Shown: piece after piece, positions 17,221 to 25,739 of the stretch
Numbering within the stretch: position 1 is the first letter of the stretch
Layout of the letters: every line of letters begins with the position of its first letter
Source of the DNA: Elusimicrobiota bacterium
Lineage (GTDB): Bacteria; Elusimicrobiota; UBA8919
Length of the DNA stretch: 64,000 bases
Assembly: GCA_028718185.1 (NCBI GenBank)
Contig: JAQUMH010000001.1
Span: 157,186-221,185 of the forward strand
Direction of reading: 5' to 3'
Translations under genes and position numbers: made by a program
The notes under the pieces: generated by a model
What the model was told of the DNA's origin: nothing
The model's database searches: none
The model's input: only the letters and a program-made list of their open reading frames with translations

Positions 17221-17992
17221 TATCGGTTATCCTTCTTCTTAAAAAGTATTTTTCGGATTTTTTCCACCTGTCAATTAAAAGTTTGCCAAGGTCGTCAATA
17301 CCTATACCGCTATCAAGTTTTCCGTTTTGCGAAATTGATATTATTCCTGTCTCTTCTGACACGATAATAACAAAAGCGTCGGAGACCTCAGTAATACCGA
17401 TACCGGCACGGTGCCTCGTTCCCCAGAATTTTGAAATTGTAGGATTTTCAGATGAAGGTAAAATACACGCAGCGGCAATTATTTTTGAACCCGCAAGAAC
17501 AACTGCCCCGTCATGTAAAGGTGTTCGGGGATTAAATATTGTAAGTAAAAGTTCTGACGTAATATCACCGTTGATTTTAACACCTTTTTCAATAATATCC
17601 CTTAATCCCGTCTCCTGTTCAACAACTACAAGCATTCCCATTTTTTTATTAGAACATTCCCTGACTGCAGCTATTAGTTCTTTTATTGCTGTTATTTCTT
17701 CCCTCATGAATAAACGTGTAATTTTTCCGCTCCCAAGCTGAGCCAGCGCAGAACGGATATCAGGCTGGAAAACTACAACAATTATTACAACTCCTGCAGC
17801 CCAGAAATTTTTCAAAAGCCATGCAGTTGTTTCAAGTTTCAGATAAATCGCTATTATAGTTATAACTCCAAGTACAACTATCCCCAATATAACCTGAACG
17901 GCACGTGTGCCCTTAACTAAAACTATCAGTCTGTAAAATATATAAGCAAGGACTACAATATCAACAATATTAGTTAAAATTTCTTTATACAT
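17201..17992 (-). CDS. cdaA: Diadenylate cyclase CdaA (c-di-AMP synthase)
   Basis: CdaA makes cyclic di-AMP from two ATP at the membrane. The 263-residue protein has three N-terminal transmembrane helices (about 8-26, 33-51, 61-76) and a DAC domain with the catalytic DGA motif (161-163, in LHDGAVV) and the RHR motif (193-195, in GTRHRAG). It overlaps folP by 8 nt and the mini-cdaR by 20 nt, which indicates a tightly coupled folP-cdaA-cdaR-glmM operon. In other bacteria c-di-AMP controls potassium and osmolyte transport; a cation/proton antiporter with a TrkA_C-like tail lies at 34536-35999, but no link is shown. Confidence 0.96.
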   Translation of the reverse strand: MYKEILTNIVDIVVLAYIFYRLIVLVKGTRAVQVILGIVVLGVITIIAIYLKLETTAWLLKNFWAAGVVIIVVVFQPDIRSALAQLGSGKITRLFMREEITAIKELIAAVRECSNKKMGMLVVVEQETGLRDIIEKGVKINGDITSELLLTIFNPRTPLHDGAVVLAGSKIIAAACILPSSENPTISKFWGTRHRAGIGITEVSDAFVIIVSEETGIISISQNGKLDSGIGIDDLGKLLIDRWKKSEKYFLRRRITDNANKVV

Positions 17993-18782
17993 TTTTTATC
18001 GCCTCAAAAACAGTGATTGCTCTTTTAATTTGTAAAACGTCGTGAACCCTTATATAATCCGCATCATTTATTAACGAAAAAATTGATGCGGCTATTGTGC
18101 CTTCTAAACGGTTAGAAGTATCCACGTTCAATAACCCGCTGATAAATGATTTCCTGGACGGACCTACCATAACCGGCAATTTTAATTTTTTGAATTCTGA
18201 AAGATTTTTTAATATCAAAAGATTGTGTTCAAGTGTCTTTCCAAATCCTATGCCAGGGTCCAATATCATTTTTTCTTTTTTAATTCCCTTCTTTTCTGCA
18301 AACTCTACCTGATTTTTAAAAAAATCATTAATATCCGCAATAACATCTTTATATTCCGGGTTCTTCTGCATAGTTTGCGGGGTTCCCTGCATGTGCATAA
18401 TTATGACAGATACCTTTTTCTTAGATACTATATCCGCCATTTTCCCATTCTTCCACCTGAGACCGTAAATATCATTTACTATTTCTGCGCCTTCATCAAT
18501 AGCATTTGATGCAACTACACTTTTATAGGTATCAATTGAAACAGGTATTTTACTGAATTTCTTTTTTATTTCCCTGATGACCGGTATGACTCTTTTTGTT
18601 TCTTCTTCTTCTGATACTAAAACACTTCCCGGCCTGGAAGACTCGCCGCCAACATCAATTATATCCGCACCGTCTGATATTAGTTTTTCCGCTTGTTTTA
18701 AAGCATCACTTATTGAAAAGAACTTTCCGCCGTCCGAAAATGAATCAGGTGTTACATTCAAAATACCGACTATTTTAACCAT
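17985..18782 (-). CDS. folP: Dihydropteroate synthase
   Basis: FolP joins 6-hydroxymethyl-dihydropterin pyrophosphate to p-aminobenzoate in folate synthesis. The 265-residue TIM barrel shows GILNVTPDSFSDGGKF (pterin and phosphate binding), DVGGESSRPG, a conserved IIMHMQGTPQTM, DPGIGFGKT and VGPSRKSFI. I chose the ATG at 18782 rather than a TTG two codons upstream. It leads the operon into cdaA (8-nt overlap). folE lies just upstream, beyond a repeat-filled gap. Confidence 0.96.
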   Translation of the reverse strand: MVKIVGILNVTPDSFSDGGKFFSISDALKQAEKLISDGADIIDVGGESSRPGSVLVSEEEETKRVIPVIREIKKKFSKIPVSIDTYKSVVASNAIDEGAEIVNDIYGLRWKNGKMADIVSKKKVSVIIMHMQGTPQTMQKNPEYKDVIADINDFFKNQVEFAEKKGIKKEKMILDPGIGFGKTLEHNLLILKNLSEFKKLKLPVMVGPSRKSFISGLLNVDTSNRLEGTIAASIFSLINDADYIRVHDVLQIKRAITVFEAIKNV

Positions 18783-18809
18783 ATTCAAGTTAATGCTACA
18801 TAAAACATT

Positions 18810-18978
18810 GTAGTGGCAGAGCTTGCTCTGCCTGCATTTAATAATCTCCCATCAGGAGAGTTACTGCGGATTGCCAAGGGCAATCCACTACAACTAACTA
18901 CAAGCCGAGCAAGCTCGGCAACTACAAATATAGCACAAAAAAAATCTTTAATCTTTGGGTGAGAATATTCACACCTTA
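18810..18978. repeat. Four REP-like hairpins (one decayed)
   Basis: 18810-18832 (+): GTAGTG head, GCAGAGC/GCTCTGC arms. 18868-18891 (-): GGATTGCC/GGCAATCC arms. 18904-18925 (-): GCCGAGC/GCTCGGC arms. 18956-18978 (-): a decayed GGGTGAG...CACACC copy. With the CATTGCGAG element next to them they fill the 18783-19109 gap. No gene is seen there. Confidence 0.65.
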
Positions 18979-18994
18979 CTTATTTCAATATTTT

Positions 18995-19070
18995 GTCATT
19001 GCGAGGGTAAAACCCGAAGCAATCTATATTTTAATTACTGACGAGATTGCTTCACTTTGTTCGCAATGAC
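18995..19070. repeat. CATTGCGAG-type palindromic element (copy 1)
   Basis: The element is bounded by GTCATTGCGAGG and TTCGCAATGAC, with internal GAAGCAATCT and AGATTGCTTC, so it forms a long imperfect hairpin. The same family occurs at 53811-53883. Elements with GTCATTGCGAG ends and internal AAGCAATCTC are familiar non-coding dispersed repeats in many bacterial genomes. Confidence 0.7.
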
Positions 19071-19109
19071 TACACAAAAATATCTTTTGTTACTTCGTTA
19101 TATTATTGT

Positions 19110-19670
19110 TTAATCTTTTATTAATGACATTGCTTCGGCTCTGGCTTTGGCGTCTTTTGAGAAAACCCCTCTTATTGCAGATGTCACTATTTTTGAACCG
19201 GGTTTCTTGACTCCGCGCATTGTCATGCAAAGATGTTCTGCCTCAATAACAACTATGACACCGTGAGGCGAGACTTTCTTCATAATAGTATCAGCAAGTT
19301 GTTTTGTTATACGTTCCTGTAACTGTAGCCGTTTGGAAAAAACATCTATAATCCGGGCAATTTTTGATATTCCCAATAGTTTATCTTTCTTTGGAATATA
19401 CGCAATACTGACATTTCCAAAAAAAGGAAGAAGATGATGCTCGCATGTTGAATAAAAACTGACATTTTTAACAAGAACTATTTCCTCGTGCTTTTCCTCG
19501 GCATAATAAACCTCAAGTTCCTGTTCAGGATTTTTTTTCATTCCCGAAAGAATCTCTTCATACATTTTCGCAACACGATAAGGCGTCTTCAAAAGACCCT
19601 CGCGGTCGGGATTTTCACCCACAGCTATCAGGATATCACGAACTGCTTTTTCGATTTTTCCCTTATTCAT
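19110..19670 (-). CDS. folE: GTP cyclohydrolase I
   Basis: FolE converts GTP to 7,8-dihydroneopterin triphosphate, the first step of folate synthesis. The 186-residue protein has the zinc site [10 protein letters not shown] and the second zinc ligand in HLCMTMRGV, plus the conserved [10 protein letters not shown] and QLQERIT segments. Length is normal for FolE1. It lies upstream of folP on the same strand, separated by about 330 nt of repeats. The folK and folB genes are not in the window. Confidence 0.97.
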   Translation of the reverse strand: MNKGKIEKAVRDILIAVGENPDREGLLKTPYRVAKMYEEILSGMKKNPEQELEVYYAEEKHEEIVLVKNVSFYSTCEHHLLPFFGNVSIAYIPKKDKLLGISKIARIIDVFSKRLQLQERITKQLADTIMKKVSPHGVIVVIEAEHLCMTMRGVKKPGSKIVTSAIRGVFSKDAKARAEAMSLIKD

Positions 19671-19699
19671 GGTTATTTCCGTTCCATAGATATTAAATT

Positions 19700-19790
19700 C
19701 GTTCTAATGTTCTAATGTTCTTGTGTTCTTAAGTTTTTAAAAGATGATTTTTAAACCTTAGAACTTGAGAACTCAAGAACTTAAGAACGC
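19700..19790. repeat. Inverted pair of GTTCT-iterated tracts
   Basis: The first arm iterates GTTCTAAT/GTTCTTGT units (19700-19740) and the second iterates their complement AGAACTTGAG/AAGAACTT (19758-19788). Together they can fold into a long imperfect hairpin between ftsH and folE, which may act as a terminator. Similar inverted pairs with other units occur at 23716-23822 and 25478-25600. Confidence 0.5.
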
Positions 19791-19792
19791 CA

Positions 19793-21610
19793 TTATGCTT
19801 TTGGTATATTTTCCACTTCGCCGTTCAGCAGCTTTGCGAGTTCGTCGCCTTCTAAAATTTCTTTTTCTACAAGTTTTTCTGCAAGATGATTTAATTTGTC
19901 AATGTTGTTTTTTATAAGTTCGGTTGCCCTGTTAAACGCATCATCTATTGTTTTCTTTGTTTCTTCATCTATTTGCTGGGCTGTCTTCTCCGAATAAAGT
20001 TTTTCCTGGGCAAAAATATCCCTTCCCATAAATATTTCTTCTTCTCTTTTTCTTAAAGAAACATTCCCTAATTTTTCAGACATACCATATATACAAATCA
20101 TATTCTGCACCATGCTTGTAGCAACTTTCAAATCATTTTCTGCACCGGTTGTAATATCGTTAAAAATAATTGTTTCAGCAGCACGCCCTCCGAGCAGAAC
20201 AGTAACCTTGCTCATTATTTCAGATTTTGATGTTAAATATTTATCTTCGGTAGGCAACTGAATTGTATACCCAAGCGCCATTCCTCTCGGAATTATAGAT
20301 ATTTTATGGACCGGCTCGGTATTAGGCAAAAGTTTCGCAACAAGAGCATGTCCGGATTCGTGGAATGCAATAATCTTTTTCTCTTTATCCGATATTTTCC
20401 TGGATTTACGTTCGGGTCCAGACATAACCCTGTCAATCGCTTCTTCAAGTTCAGGCATTTCAACAGATTCTTTATTGCGTCTGGCAGCAAGAAGAGCAGC
20501 TTCATTTATAAGATTTGCAAGGTCTGCACCGACAAAACCAGGCGTTCTCTTCGCTATTATCGACAAATCTGCCGTCTCTGACATCTTTATGCCTTTTGCA
20601 TGTACCCGTAAAATTTCTTCCCGCCCTTTTATATCAGGAACAGGAACTACTATGTGTCTGTCAAACCTGCCGGAACGTAAAAGCGCCGAATCAAGAACAT
20701 CCGGTCTATTAGTAGCAGCAAGAAGTATAACACCTTCTTTGGTGTCAAAACCATCCATCTCAACAAGGAGCTGGTTAAGTGTCTGTTCTCTTTCATCATG
20801 ACCGCCGCCATAGCCGGCACCTCTATGCCTGCCGACAGCATCTATTTCATCTATAAATAAAACACAGGGCGCATTTTTTCTGCCCATATCAAATAAATCG
20901 CGAACACGGGAGGCACCAACTCCGACAAACATTTCAACGAACTCAGAACCACTGGATGAAAAAAACGGTACTCCTGCTTCGCCCGCCACTGCTTTTGCAA
21001 GAAGTGTTTTTCCGGTACCCGCGGGACCAACTAACAAGACACCTTTAGGAATTTTACCGCCTAATTTTTGGAACCTTGCAGGGTCTTTAAGAAATTGTAT
21101 TATTTCCTTAAGTTCTTCTTTTGACTCTTCAACACCTGCGACGTCGGCAAATGTTATTTTATTTTTCTTGTCGGTCTGCTGAAGACGGGCTTTACTGCGT
21201 CCGAACGAAAAAATCTGCTTGCCGCCCATTGAGGCACCCCTGAAGAATAAAAAGTACCATAACCCTAAAAATAAAAGCCATGGTATTGCGGATAAAAGAA
21301 GTTCAACAAACCAGCCGCGATTCTTTTGTCCCTTATACTTTATCTGGGAATTTTCAAGGTCTTCGACAAGTTTAGTATCCGGAACGGGGACAGCTCTAAA
21401 TTTATATGTTTTACCGTCTTTCTGAAGTGAACCAAATATTAAATCAGGTGAAATCACGACATCTGTAACTTTCTTTTCTTTGACCGCCTGTTTAAATTCG
21501 GAATAACCGATATCAATCTCTTTTGCTTTGTCATTTGCCATTAGCCAGAGATAAACAAATCCGACTATTATAAGCATCCAAAGCGCTAAACTTTTTGCCT
21601 GTTTATTCAT
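19793..21610 (-). CDS. ftsH: ATP-dependent zinc metalloprotease FtsH
   Basis: FtsH is a membrane AAA+ protease that degrades damaged or regulated membrane and cytoplasmic proteins. The protein has two N-terminal transmembrane helices (about 8-25 and 105-124) around a small extracytoplasmic domain. Then come Walker A GPAGTGKT (about 195-202), Walker [10 protein letters not shown], the SRH with [18 protein letters not shown], and the zinc protease motif HESGH (about 417-421). I chose the ATG at 21610 (GGAGTG upstream) over a TTG two codons earlier. It follows hpt by a few bases in the conserved tilS-hpt-ftsH order. Confidence 0.97.
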   Translation of the reverse strand: MNKQAKSLALWMLIIVGFVYLWLMANDKAKEIDIGYSEFKQAVKEKKVTDVVISPDLIFGSLQKDGKTYKFRAVPVPDTKLVEDLENSQIKYKGQKNRGWFVELLLSAIPWLLFLGLWYFLFFRGASMGGKQIFSFGRSKARLQQTDKKNKITFADVAGVEESKEELKEIIQFLKDPARFQKLGGKIPKGVLLVGPAGTGKTLLAKAVAGEAGVPFFSSSGSEFVEMFVGVGASRVRDLFDMGRKNAPCVLFIDEIDAVGRHRGAGYGGGHDEREQTLNQLLVEMDGFDTKEGVILLAATNRPDVLDSALLRSGRFDRHIVVPVPDIKGREEILRVHAKGIKMSETADLSIIAKRTPGFVGADLANLINEAALLAARRNKESVEMPELEEAIDRVMSGPERKSRKISDKEKKIIAFHESGHALVAKLLPNTEPVHKISIIPRGMALGYTIQLPTEDKYLTSKSEIMSKVTVLLGGRAAETIIFNDITTGAENDLKVATSMVQNMICIYGMSEKLGNVSLRKREEEIFMGRDIFAQEKLYSEKTAQQIDEETKKTIDDAFNRATELIKNNIDKLNHLAEKLVEKEILEGDELAKLLNGEVENIPKA

Positions 21611-21617
21611 TTTCAAT

Positions 21618-22196
21618 TCACTCCTCTCTGCCTGCCGGCAGGCAAGTCTCTTTTTGCTGTTTATAAATCTTTTGCTTTAATACAGCTATATAAGGTAAAT
21701 TTCTATAGGATTCATTAAAATCCATTCCATACCCGACAACAAATTTATCAGGGACATTAAAACCGGTATAATCGATATTAATGTTAACATCTTTTAGCCG
21801 TCTTGAGGGTTTATTAAGAAGGGTACAGATTTTAACCGATTTCGGATTTACGGTTTTTAATTTTTTTAAAACAAAATTTACTGTACGACCTGTATCAACT
21901 ATATCTTCAACAATTAAAAAGTCCCTGCCTTCAGGTAAATCTTTTAAATCCATTGTAAGTTTAATAACTCCCTTTGACTCCGTATTTTTATAAGACGAAA
22001 CCGTCATAAAACTAACATTCAAATGAATTGTAATATTTTTTATCAAATCGGCAAGGAAAACAGTCGCTCCTTTTAATATTGGCACGAGTGTTAGTTTTTT
22101 ACCCTTGTAATCATTTGATATTTTTTTGGCAAGTTCTTTTACTCTTTTCTGTATCTGCTTTTCTGAAAAAACTATTTCCTCGATATCATTAAGCAT
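21618..22196 (-). CDS. hpt: Hypoxanthine phosphoribosyltransferase with repeat-derived C-terminal tail
   Basis: Hpt salvages hypoxanthine and guanine to IMP and GMP using PRPP. The PRPP-binding loop is EDIVDTGRT, with VPILKGATVF upstream and PDKFVVGYGMD near the C-terminus, as expected. The last residues (ETCLPAGREE) are not part of the family core: they are encoded by a CTGCCTGCCGGCAGGCA palindrome inserted at the 3' end (21629-21644). I chose the ATG at 22196 over a TTG one codon earlier. It sits between tilS and ftsH, a widely conserved order. Confidence 0.95.
   Translation of the reverse strand: MLNDIEEIVFSEKQIQKRVKELAKKISNDYKGKKLTLVPILKGATVFLADLIKNITIHLNVSFMTVSSYKNTESKGVIKLTMDLKDLPEGRDFLIVEDIVDTGRTVNFVLKKLKTVNPKSVKICTLLNKPSRRLKDVNINIDYTGFNVPDKFVVGYGMDFNESYRNLPYIAVLKQKIYKQQKETCLPAGREE
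21629..21644. repeat. TGCCTGCCGGCAGGCA palindrome inside hpt
   Basis: A perfect 16-nt palindrome within the last codons of hpt. The same family occurs intergenically at 54939-54958, with variants at 52954-52973, 33066-33119 and inside the nested repeat at 23334-23375. Confidence 0.7.
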
Positions 22197-22208
22197 CAAC
22201 TGTCTCTT

Positions 22209-23207
22209 TCAATGGTCCTTTAATTCCATTTTTAGCACATTTTCCGTACTATCTGTTACTTTTGCGTCGTTTGACCTTTTTATACCGGCAACCCACAATA
22301 TTTTATTATTACAAGAAACAACAGGTATTTCTTTTCTCATTTCCCTGGGAACCTTACTATCGGTGAAAATATCCTGAAGTTTTTTAGAACCCGTCATCCC
22401 GAAAGGCACCATCTTATCGCCTTCTTTCCACTTTCTTATTTTTATCTTTTTAATGCTTATTTTATCAGCATCAAAAAAAACCCGTTTTTCGGGGCTGGAA
22501 TAAGCAACTTTTCTATTATAGTATTTTTCACCCGAAGTGTCAACATTGCTTTTCTTACTTAGTATGCCTGAAAGATTAAAAATGTGCGCTTTTATTTTGG
22601 GATTTAATTCTTCAAGAAGCGGAAGTATTTTTAAGCGGATTTTATTCCTGACAAATTTCGAAGTAAAATTTGTCCTGTCAGTGCAATATTTAATTCCGTT
22701 TTTTTTAAGATAACTCAATATCTCCTTTTTTGAAATACACAAAATCGGTCTTATAATTTTCCCCCTTCTTGGAGGAATTCCTTTAAGCCCTTTTAGACCG
22801 CATCCCCGTACCATCCACATAATAACTGTTTCGGCATTATCATCAAGAGTATGCCCTGTAGCTATTTTTGTGCATTTGTATTTTTTTGCGATTTCCTCAA
22901 ATATTTTATACCTTAAATCTCTCGCTTTCTCCTCGGAAAATCTTTTTAATTTAATTTTTCTTACTACAACAGGGATATCTAATTTCTTGCAGAAATTTAT
23001 CACAAAATCCGCATCTTTATAAGAATTTTTACGATATTGATGGTCAATATGGCAAGCACAAAGATTTGTTTTATAGATGCCTTTTAACTGTAAAAGAGCA
23101 TGAATTAAAAAAACAGAGTCCGGACCTCCTGAAAGACCTACAAGGACTCTATCGTTTTTTCCTAATAACTCGTATTTATCAATAAATCGTTTAATTTTCT
23201 GAATCAT
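22209..23207 (-). CDS. tilS: tRNA(Ile)-lysidine synthase
   Basis: TilS modifies C34 of the CAU-anticodon tRNA-Ile to lysidine, so that it reads AUA as isoleucine. The 332-residue protein has the PP-loop ATP motif GLSGGPDSV near residue 25 and the ATGHTLDDNAET segment. A C-terminal TilS domain (about 240-330) carries KKLQDIFTDSKVPREMR. It begins at ATG 23207 and starts the tilS-hpt-ftsH cluster. A tRNA with anticodon CAT at 25612-25683 could be its substrate, or elongator Met. Confidence 0.96.
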   Translation of the reverse strand: MIQKIKRFIDKYELLGKNDRVLVGLSGGPDSVFLIHALLQLKGIYKTNLCACHIDHQYRKNSYKDADFVINFCKKLDIPVVVRKIKLKRFSEEKARDLRYKIFEEIAKKYKCTKIATGHTLDDNAETVIMWMVRGCGLKGLKGIPPRRGKIIRPILCISKKEILSYLKKNGIKYCTDRTNFTSKFVRNKIRLKILPLLEELNPKIKAHIFNLSGILSKKSNVDTSGEKYYNRKVAYSSPEKRVFFDADKISIKKIKIRKWKEGDKMVPFGMTGSKKLQDIFTDSKVPREMRKEIPVVSCNNKILWVAGIKRSNDAKVTDSTENVLKMELKDH

Positions 23208-23297
23208 TATGTATATGGTCGTAATCGTGAAGACGTTAAAAGATTTATAGCTATCACTTACTCCTGCCTGCCGACCGGGTTTTTAGTTGTTAACTGC

Positions 23298-23427
23298 GGA
23301 TTGCCGAGGGCAATCCACTACAAATGACAACAAGCCGAGCAAGCCTGCCTAACGGTAGTCAGGCTCGGCAACTACAAAAACAGCACAAAGCAAATCTTTT
23401 TTTTTGGGTGAGCAGGCTCACACCTAC
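23298..23427 (-). repeat. REP-like hairpins including one nested palindrome
   Basis: 23298-23321: GTAGTG head, GGATTGCC/GGCAATCC arms. 23334-23375: the common GCCGAGC/GCTCGGC hairpin, but a 19-nt second palindrome (CCTGCCTAACGGTAGTCAG) sits inside its loop. 23406-23427: GTAG head, GGGTGAGC/GCTCACAC arms. A CCTGCCTGCC stub lies at about 23264. The rest of the gap down to tilS shows no gene. Confidence 0.7.
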
Positions 23428-23535
23428 GCAAACTTTAAACAAATTCACCGCTACTCGGTTATCCTCTCTGCCGTAGAGAGGATAAGCATTCTGTATCTTA
23501 TTATATAAAAATACCTTAAAAACACAATAAAAAAA

Positions 23536-23608
23536 TGAGCCCGGTGCGACTTGAACGCACGACCACTTGATTAAAAGTCAAGTGCTCTACCAACTGAGCT
23601 ACGGGCCC
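23536..23608 (-). tRNA. tRNA-Lys (anticodon TTT)
   Basis: A complete 73-nt cloverleaf: 7-bp acceptor GGGCCCG/CGGGCTC (one G-U pair), D arm GCTC/GAGC, anticodon stem CTTGA/TCAAG with loop CTTTTAA, and T arm GTGCG/CGCAC with loop TTCAAGT. The discriminator is A. CCA is not encoded; a T-run follows and may terminate transcription. It lies 34 nt downstream of tRNA-Thr. Confidence 0.95.
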
Positions 23609-23642
23609 ACATTACTTTATTTTTTCTAACTCAACGAACACA

Positions 23643-23714
23643 AGCCGGCGAGAGGGATCGAACCTCCGGCCAGCGGTTTACAAAACCGCTGCTCTACCGC
23701 TGAGCTACGCCGGC
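23643..23714 (-). tRNA. tRNA-Thr (anticodon TGT)
   Basis: A complete 72-nt cloverleaf: acceptor GCCGGCG/CGCCGGC, D arm GCTC/GAGC, anticodon stem GCGGT/ACCGC around TTTGTAA, and T arm GGAGG/CCTCT (one G-T pair) with loop TTCGATC. The discriminator is T, which is common for Thr. CCA is not encoded. It is the first of a two-tRNA unit with tRNA-Lys. Confidence 0.95.
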
Positions 23715-23715
23715 A

Positions 23716-23822
23716 CACAATAGGGTTCATAGGGTTCGTAGAGTTTGTAGAGTTCATAGAGTTAAAAGTCCAACCCTATAACCCTATAACTCTATAACTC
23801 TATAACCATCCAACCCTCTATA
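23716..23822. repeat. Inverted pair of 9-nt iterated tracts (AGGGTTCAT and ACCCTATAA units)
   Basis: 23720-23763 iterates AGGGTTCAT/AGAGTTCAT units. 23772-23822 iterates their complement, ACCCTATAA/ACTCTATAA. The arms can pair into a long imperfect hairpin between the FlgT-like gene and tRNA-Thr. The ACCCTATAA unit recurs at 55123-55185, and its complement at 55938-55981. Confidence 0.6.
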
Positions 23823-23823
23823 A

Positions 23824-24900
23824 CTATTTTAATTCTGCCTCTATATCGTATGCGCCAACTTTATTAATTTTTATTGAAAAATTCTGGTTCTCTTCAAGAC
23901 GTTTTGCAACTTCTGCTGCAGTCCCTTTTTTCATATCTAAATCAACAGATGCGATATTATTGGAATAATTCCTGACAAAACAATCACGGACTTCTATTAA
24001 AGCACGAACGGAACGGACAAAATCATTCAGCTTGTTTATATTATCCACATTGGATATAGTTAGACGGACAGTTGACCTTTCTCTTAAAAACTTGAGGACT
24101 ACTGAAGGCAGATTCTGTCCAATTTTTCTCGCGCTGTTTAATGTGGCTGCTTTAGATGCTGCCGGCTTAGTAACATCAATACCACCGACTGTTTCTTCAG
24201 CTGTAGTCACGACATCACTTGAACCGGTCTTTATAACCTTAACGGAAACTGTTGCACGATAGGAAATCATTCCGCCTAAACCCTGGTCAGTATTGAAGTT
24301 TGAATCTGCTTTACCGTCTATGAGAATATCAGAAGTAACTGTTGATTCAGAAACAACAAACCCTGCTTCAATAAACTTGTTTTTCAATTCCGATTCTGCA
24401 TATTTCAAATCTGACGATTGTCCATCCATGGTTTCTTTAAAAGAAAATACTACAACAGGATTCCCGAGTTTCTTCGGTTCAAGTTCAAGTGCTTTTAACT
24501 TTGCCGAAAGATCTTCTTTTCTTACAAGAGCCTTTATCCTTGTCTTGTAAAAATTACCTTCCTGCCATTCTTTTAGAACATCATACTTCTCAATATAACC
24601 TTCTGTCTGGGATGTGATATTATCTTCAATCAATATTGCTTTTGAAACAAGCGCTTCCTGCGAAACATATACGCCTATTACAAGTCCAAGAGCGTTTTTC
24701 ATTGCTTCGTGAAGCGATGTTTTTTTCGCACCGTTTATATCATTATTAACAATAGGACCTATACCTTCCGCTTCAACAACTTCGGTATTAGGTGCTGTCG
24801 CTTTTATCTTATTACCTGTTGAAGCACAACCGATAAAGGCAGCACTCAGCACACAGCAAACAGAAAACAGCGACACAAGTGAAAAATTAAATCTTTTCAT
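23824..24900 (-). CDS. FlgT-like lipoprotein
   Basis: The 358-residue protein has a lipoprotein signal peptide with lipobox AFIGC. A domain with VEAEGIGPIVNNDINGAKK, then ALGLVIGVYVSQEALV, matches the N-terminal part of FlgT-type proteins (about 45-140). FlgT, FlgO and FlgP build outer-membrane flagellar ring parts in Vibrio, but no flagellar genes occur here, so a general envelope role is more likely. The rest has a beta-rich middle region and a C-terminal repeat-like region (VRLTISNVDNINKLNDF). I chose the ATG at 24900, because AGGAGGG lies 10 nt upstream and MKRFNF starts the signal peptide. It follows the LPP20-like gene in the same direction. Confidence 0.75.
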   Translation of the reverse strand: MKRFNFSLVSLFSVCCVLSAAFIGCASTGNKIKATAPNTEVVEAEGIGPIVNNDINGAKKTSLHEAMKNALGLVIGVYVSQEALVSKAILIEDNITSQTEGYIEKYDVLKEWQEGNFYKTRIKALVRKEDLSAKLKALELEPKKLGNPVVVFSFKETMDGQSSDLKYAESELKNKFIEAGFVVSESTVTSDILIDGKADSNFNTDQGLGGMISYRATVSVKVIKTGSSDVVTTAEETVGGIDVTKPAASKAATLNSARKIGQNLPSVVLKFLRERSTVRLTISNVDNINKLNDFVRSVRALIEVRDCFVRNYSNNIASVDLDMKKGTAAEVAKRLEENQNFSIKINKVGAYDIEAELK

Positions 24901-25002
24901 ATATAAAAATCCCTCCTGCAATTATTGTATCTATCATTGCAGTTTTTAAATTAATTTATAACTATACTTGCCCGCCAAAGTTTCAGTGGCGGGAACTATG
25001 AA

Positions 25003-25455
25003 CTACTCAGCAGCTAACTTCAAGCCCATGTCTTTAAGTGCTTTTTTGGAAAGCCGGAGAATAATAACGCAACCGTCATCAGCTGTCCATTCACTTCTCA
25101 CAACTTGTGCACCTTTAATTGTAGCATTAATGCTTGTCGCTAATACTGAATCTGTTTCAATTGCTTTCTCTACAGTAATTCCGCCTTCTAAATTTACGCC
25201 TTTAATAACTGAAAGCATATTATACTGAGCGTTCACAATTGCAGAATTCCTCGATGTAGCCATTTTTTGTGTTTTGTTCTCAAGTTTCTGGTCAGCAGCA
25301 CCCATACCGCGGGCAAAAATGAAATTCTTTGTAATTCCCTGCTCAACCCATTCCCTGTCAATTTCACCGTCTTTACCAACTGTCCCCTTATCAGGACTTG
25401 ATGCACAACCATAAAGCAAAACTGCAGTTACTAAAACAACCAACAACTTTTTCAT
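25003..25455 (-). CDS. LPP20/FlgP-family lipoprotein
   Basis: The 150-residue protein has an N-terminal lipobox (VLLYGCAS). The mature part has a helix-rich region with RNSAIVNAQYNMLSVIKG and ends in the beta-type IILRLSKKALKDMG, as in LPP20/FlgP-like lipoproteins. The start has a strong GGAGG site. It lies 102 nt upstream of the FlgT-like gene, so the two are likely co-transcribed and act together in the outer membrane. Lgt and LspA for its maturation are encoded at 55-56 kb. Confidence 0.75.
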   Translation of the reverse strand: MKKLLVVLVTAVLLYGCASSPDKGTVGKDGEIDREWVEQGITKNFIFARGMGAADQKLENKTQKMATSRNSAIVNAQYNMLSVIKGVNLEGGITVEKAIETDSVLATSINATIKGAQVVRSEWTADDGCVIILRLSKKALKDMGLKLAAE

Positions 25456-25477
25456 AAAACCTCCCCCACGATTTTCT

Positions 25478-25600
25478 AAACGGCGTTCATATGTTCATGT
25501 GTTCATTTGTTAATGCGTTATTATGTTTTTCAAACATTTCAACATTTGAACACGTGAACACGTGAACGCCTTTCTGATTCTATTTGAACGCCTTTCTGCA
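25478..25600. repeat. Inverted pair of GTTCA-iterated tracts
   Basis: 25486-25525 iterates GTTCATATGTTCATGT units; 25540-25570 carries the complement, AACATTTGAACACGTGAACAC. A partial TTTGAACGCCTTTCT repeat follows to 25600. The arms could form a long hairpin between the LPP20-like gene and tRNA-Met. Confidence 0.5.
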
Positions 25601-25611
25601 TCTATTAAACT

Positions 25612-25683
25612 TGCCAGCGGAAGGAATCGAACCTTCGACCAATGCCTTATGAGAGCACTGCTCTGCCGCTGAGCTACGCTGGC
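25612..25683 (-). tRNA. tRNA with anticodon CAT (elongator Met, or Ile2 read by TilS)
   Basis: A 72-nt cloverleaf: acceptor GCCAGCG/CGCTGGC, D arm GCTC/GAGC, anticodon stem GTGCT/GGCAT (two G-U pairs) with loop CTCATAA, and T arm GAAGG/CCTTC with TTCGATT. Discriminator A; CCA not encoded. It is not the initiator, because position 1-72 is a normal G-C pair. Met versus lysidine-modified Ile cannot be decided from the sequence alone. A good promoter lies just upstream (25709-25736). Confidence 0.93.
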
Positions 25684-25708
25684 GACGCGTAAACTAGATT
25701 AAAGATTT

Positions 25709-25736
25709 ATTATAATAAAAAATTACAAAAAAGCAA
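25709..25736 (-). promoter_or_regulatory. Sigma70-type promoter for the CAT-anticodon tRNA
   Basis: On the minus strand, TTGCTT (25736-25731), a 16-nt spacer and TATAAT (25714-25709). The predicted start is near 25702, about 19 nt before the tRNA 5' end. Confidence 0.6.
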
Positions 25737-25739
25737 GTT

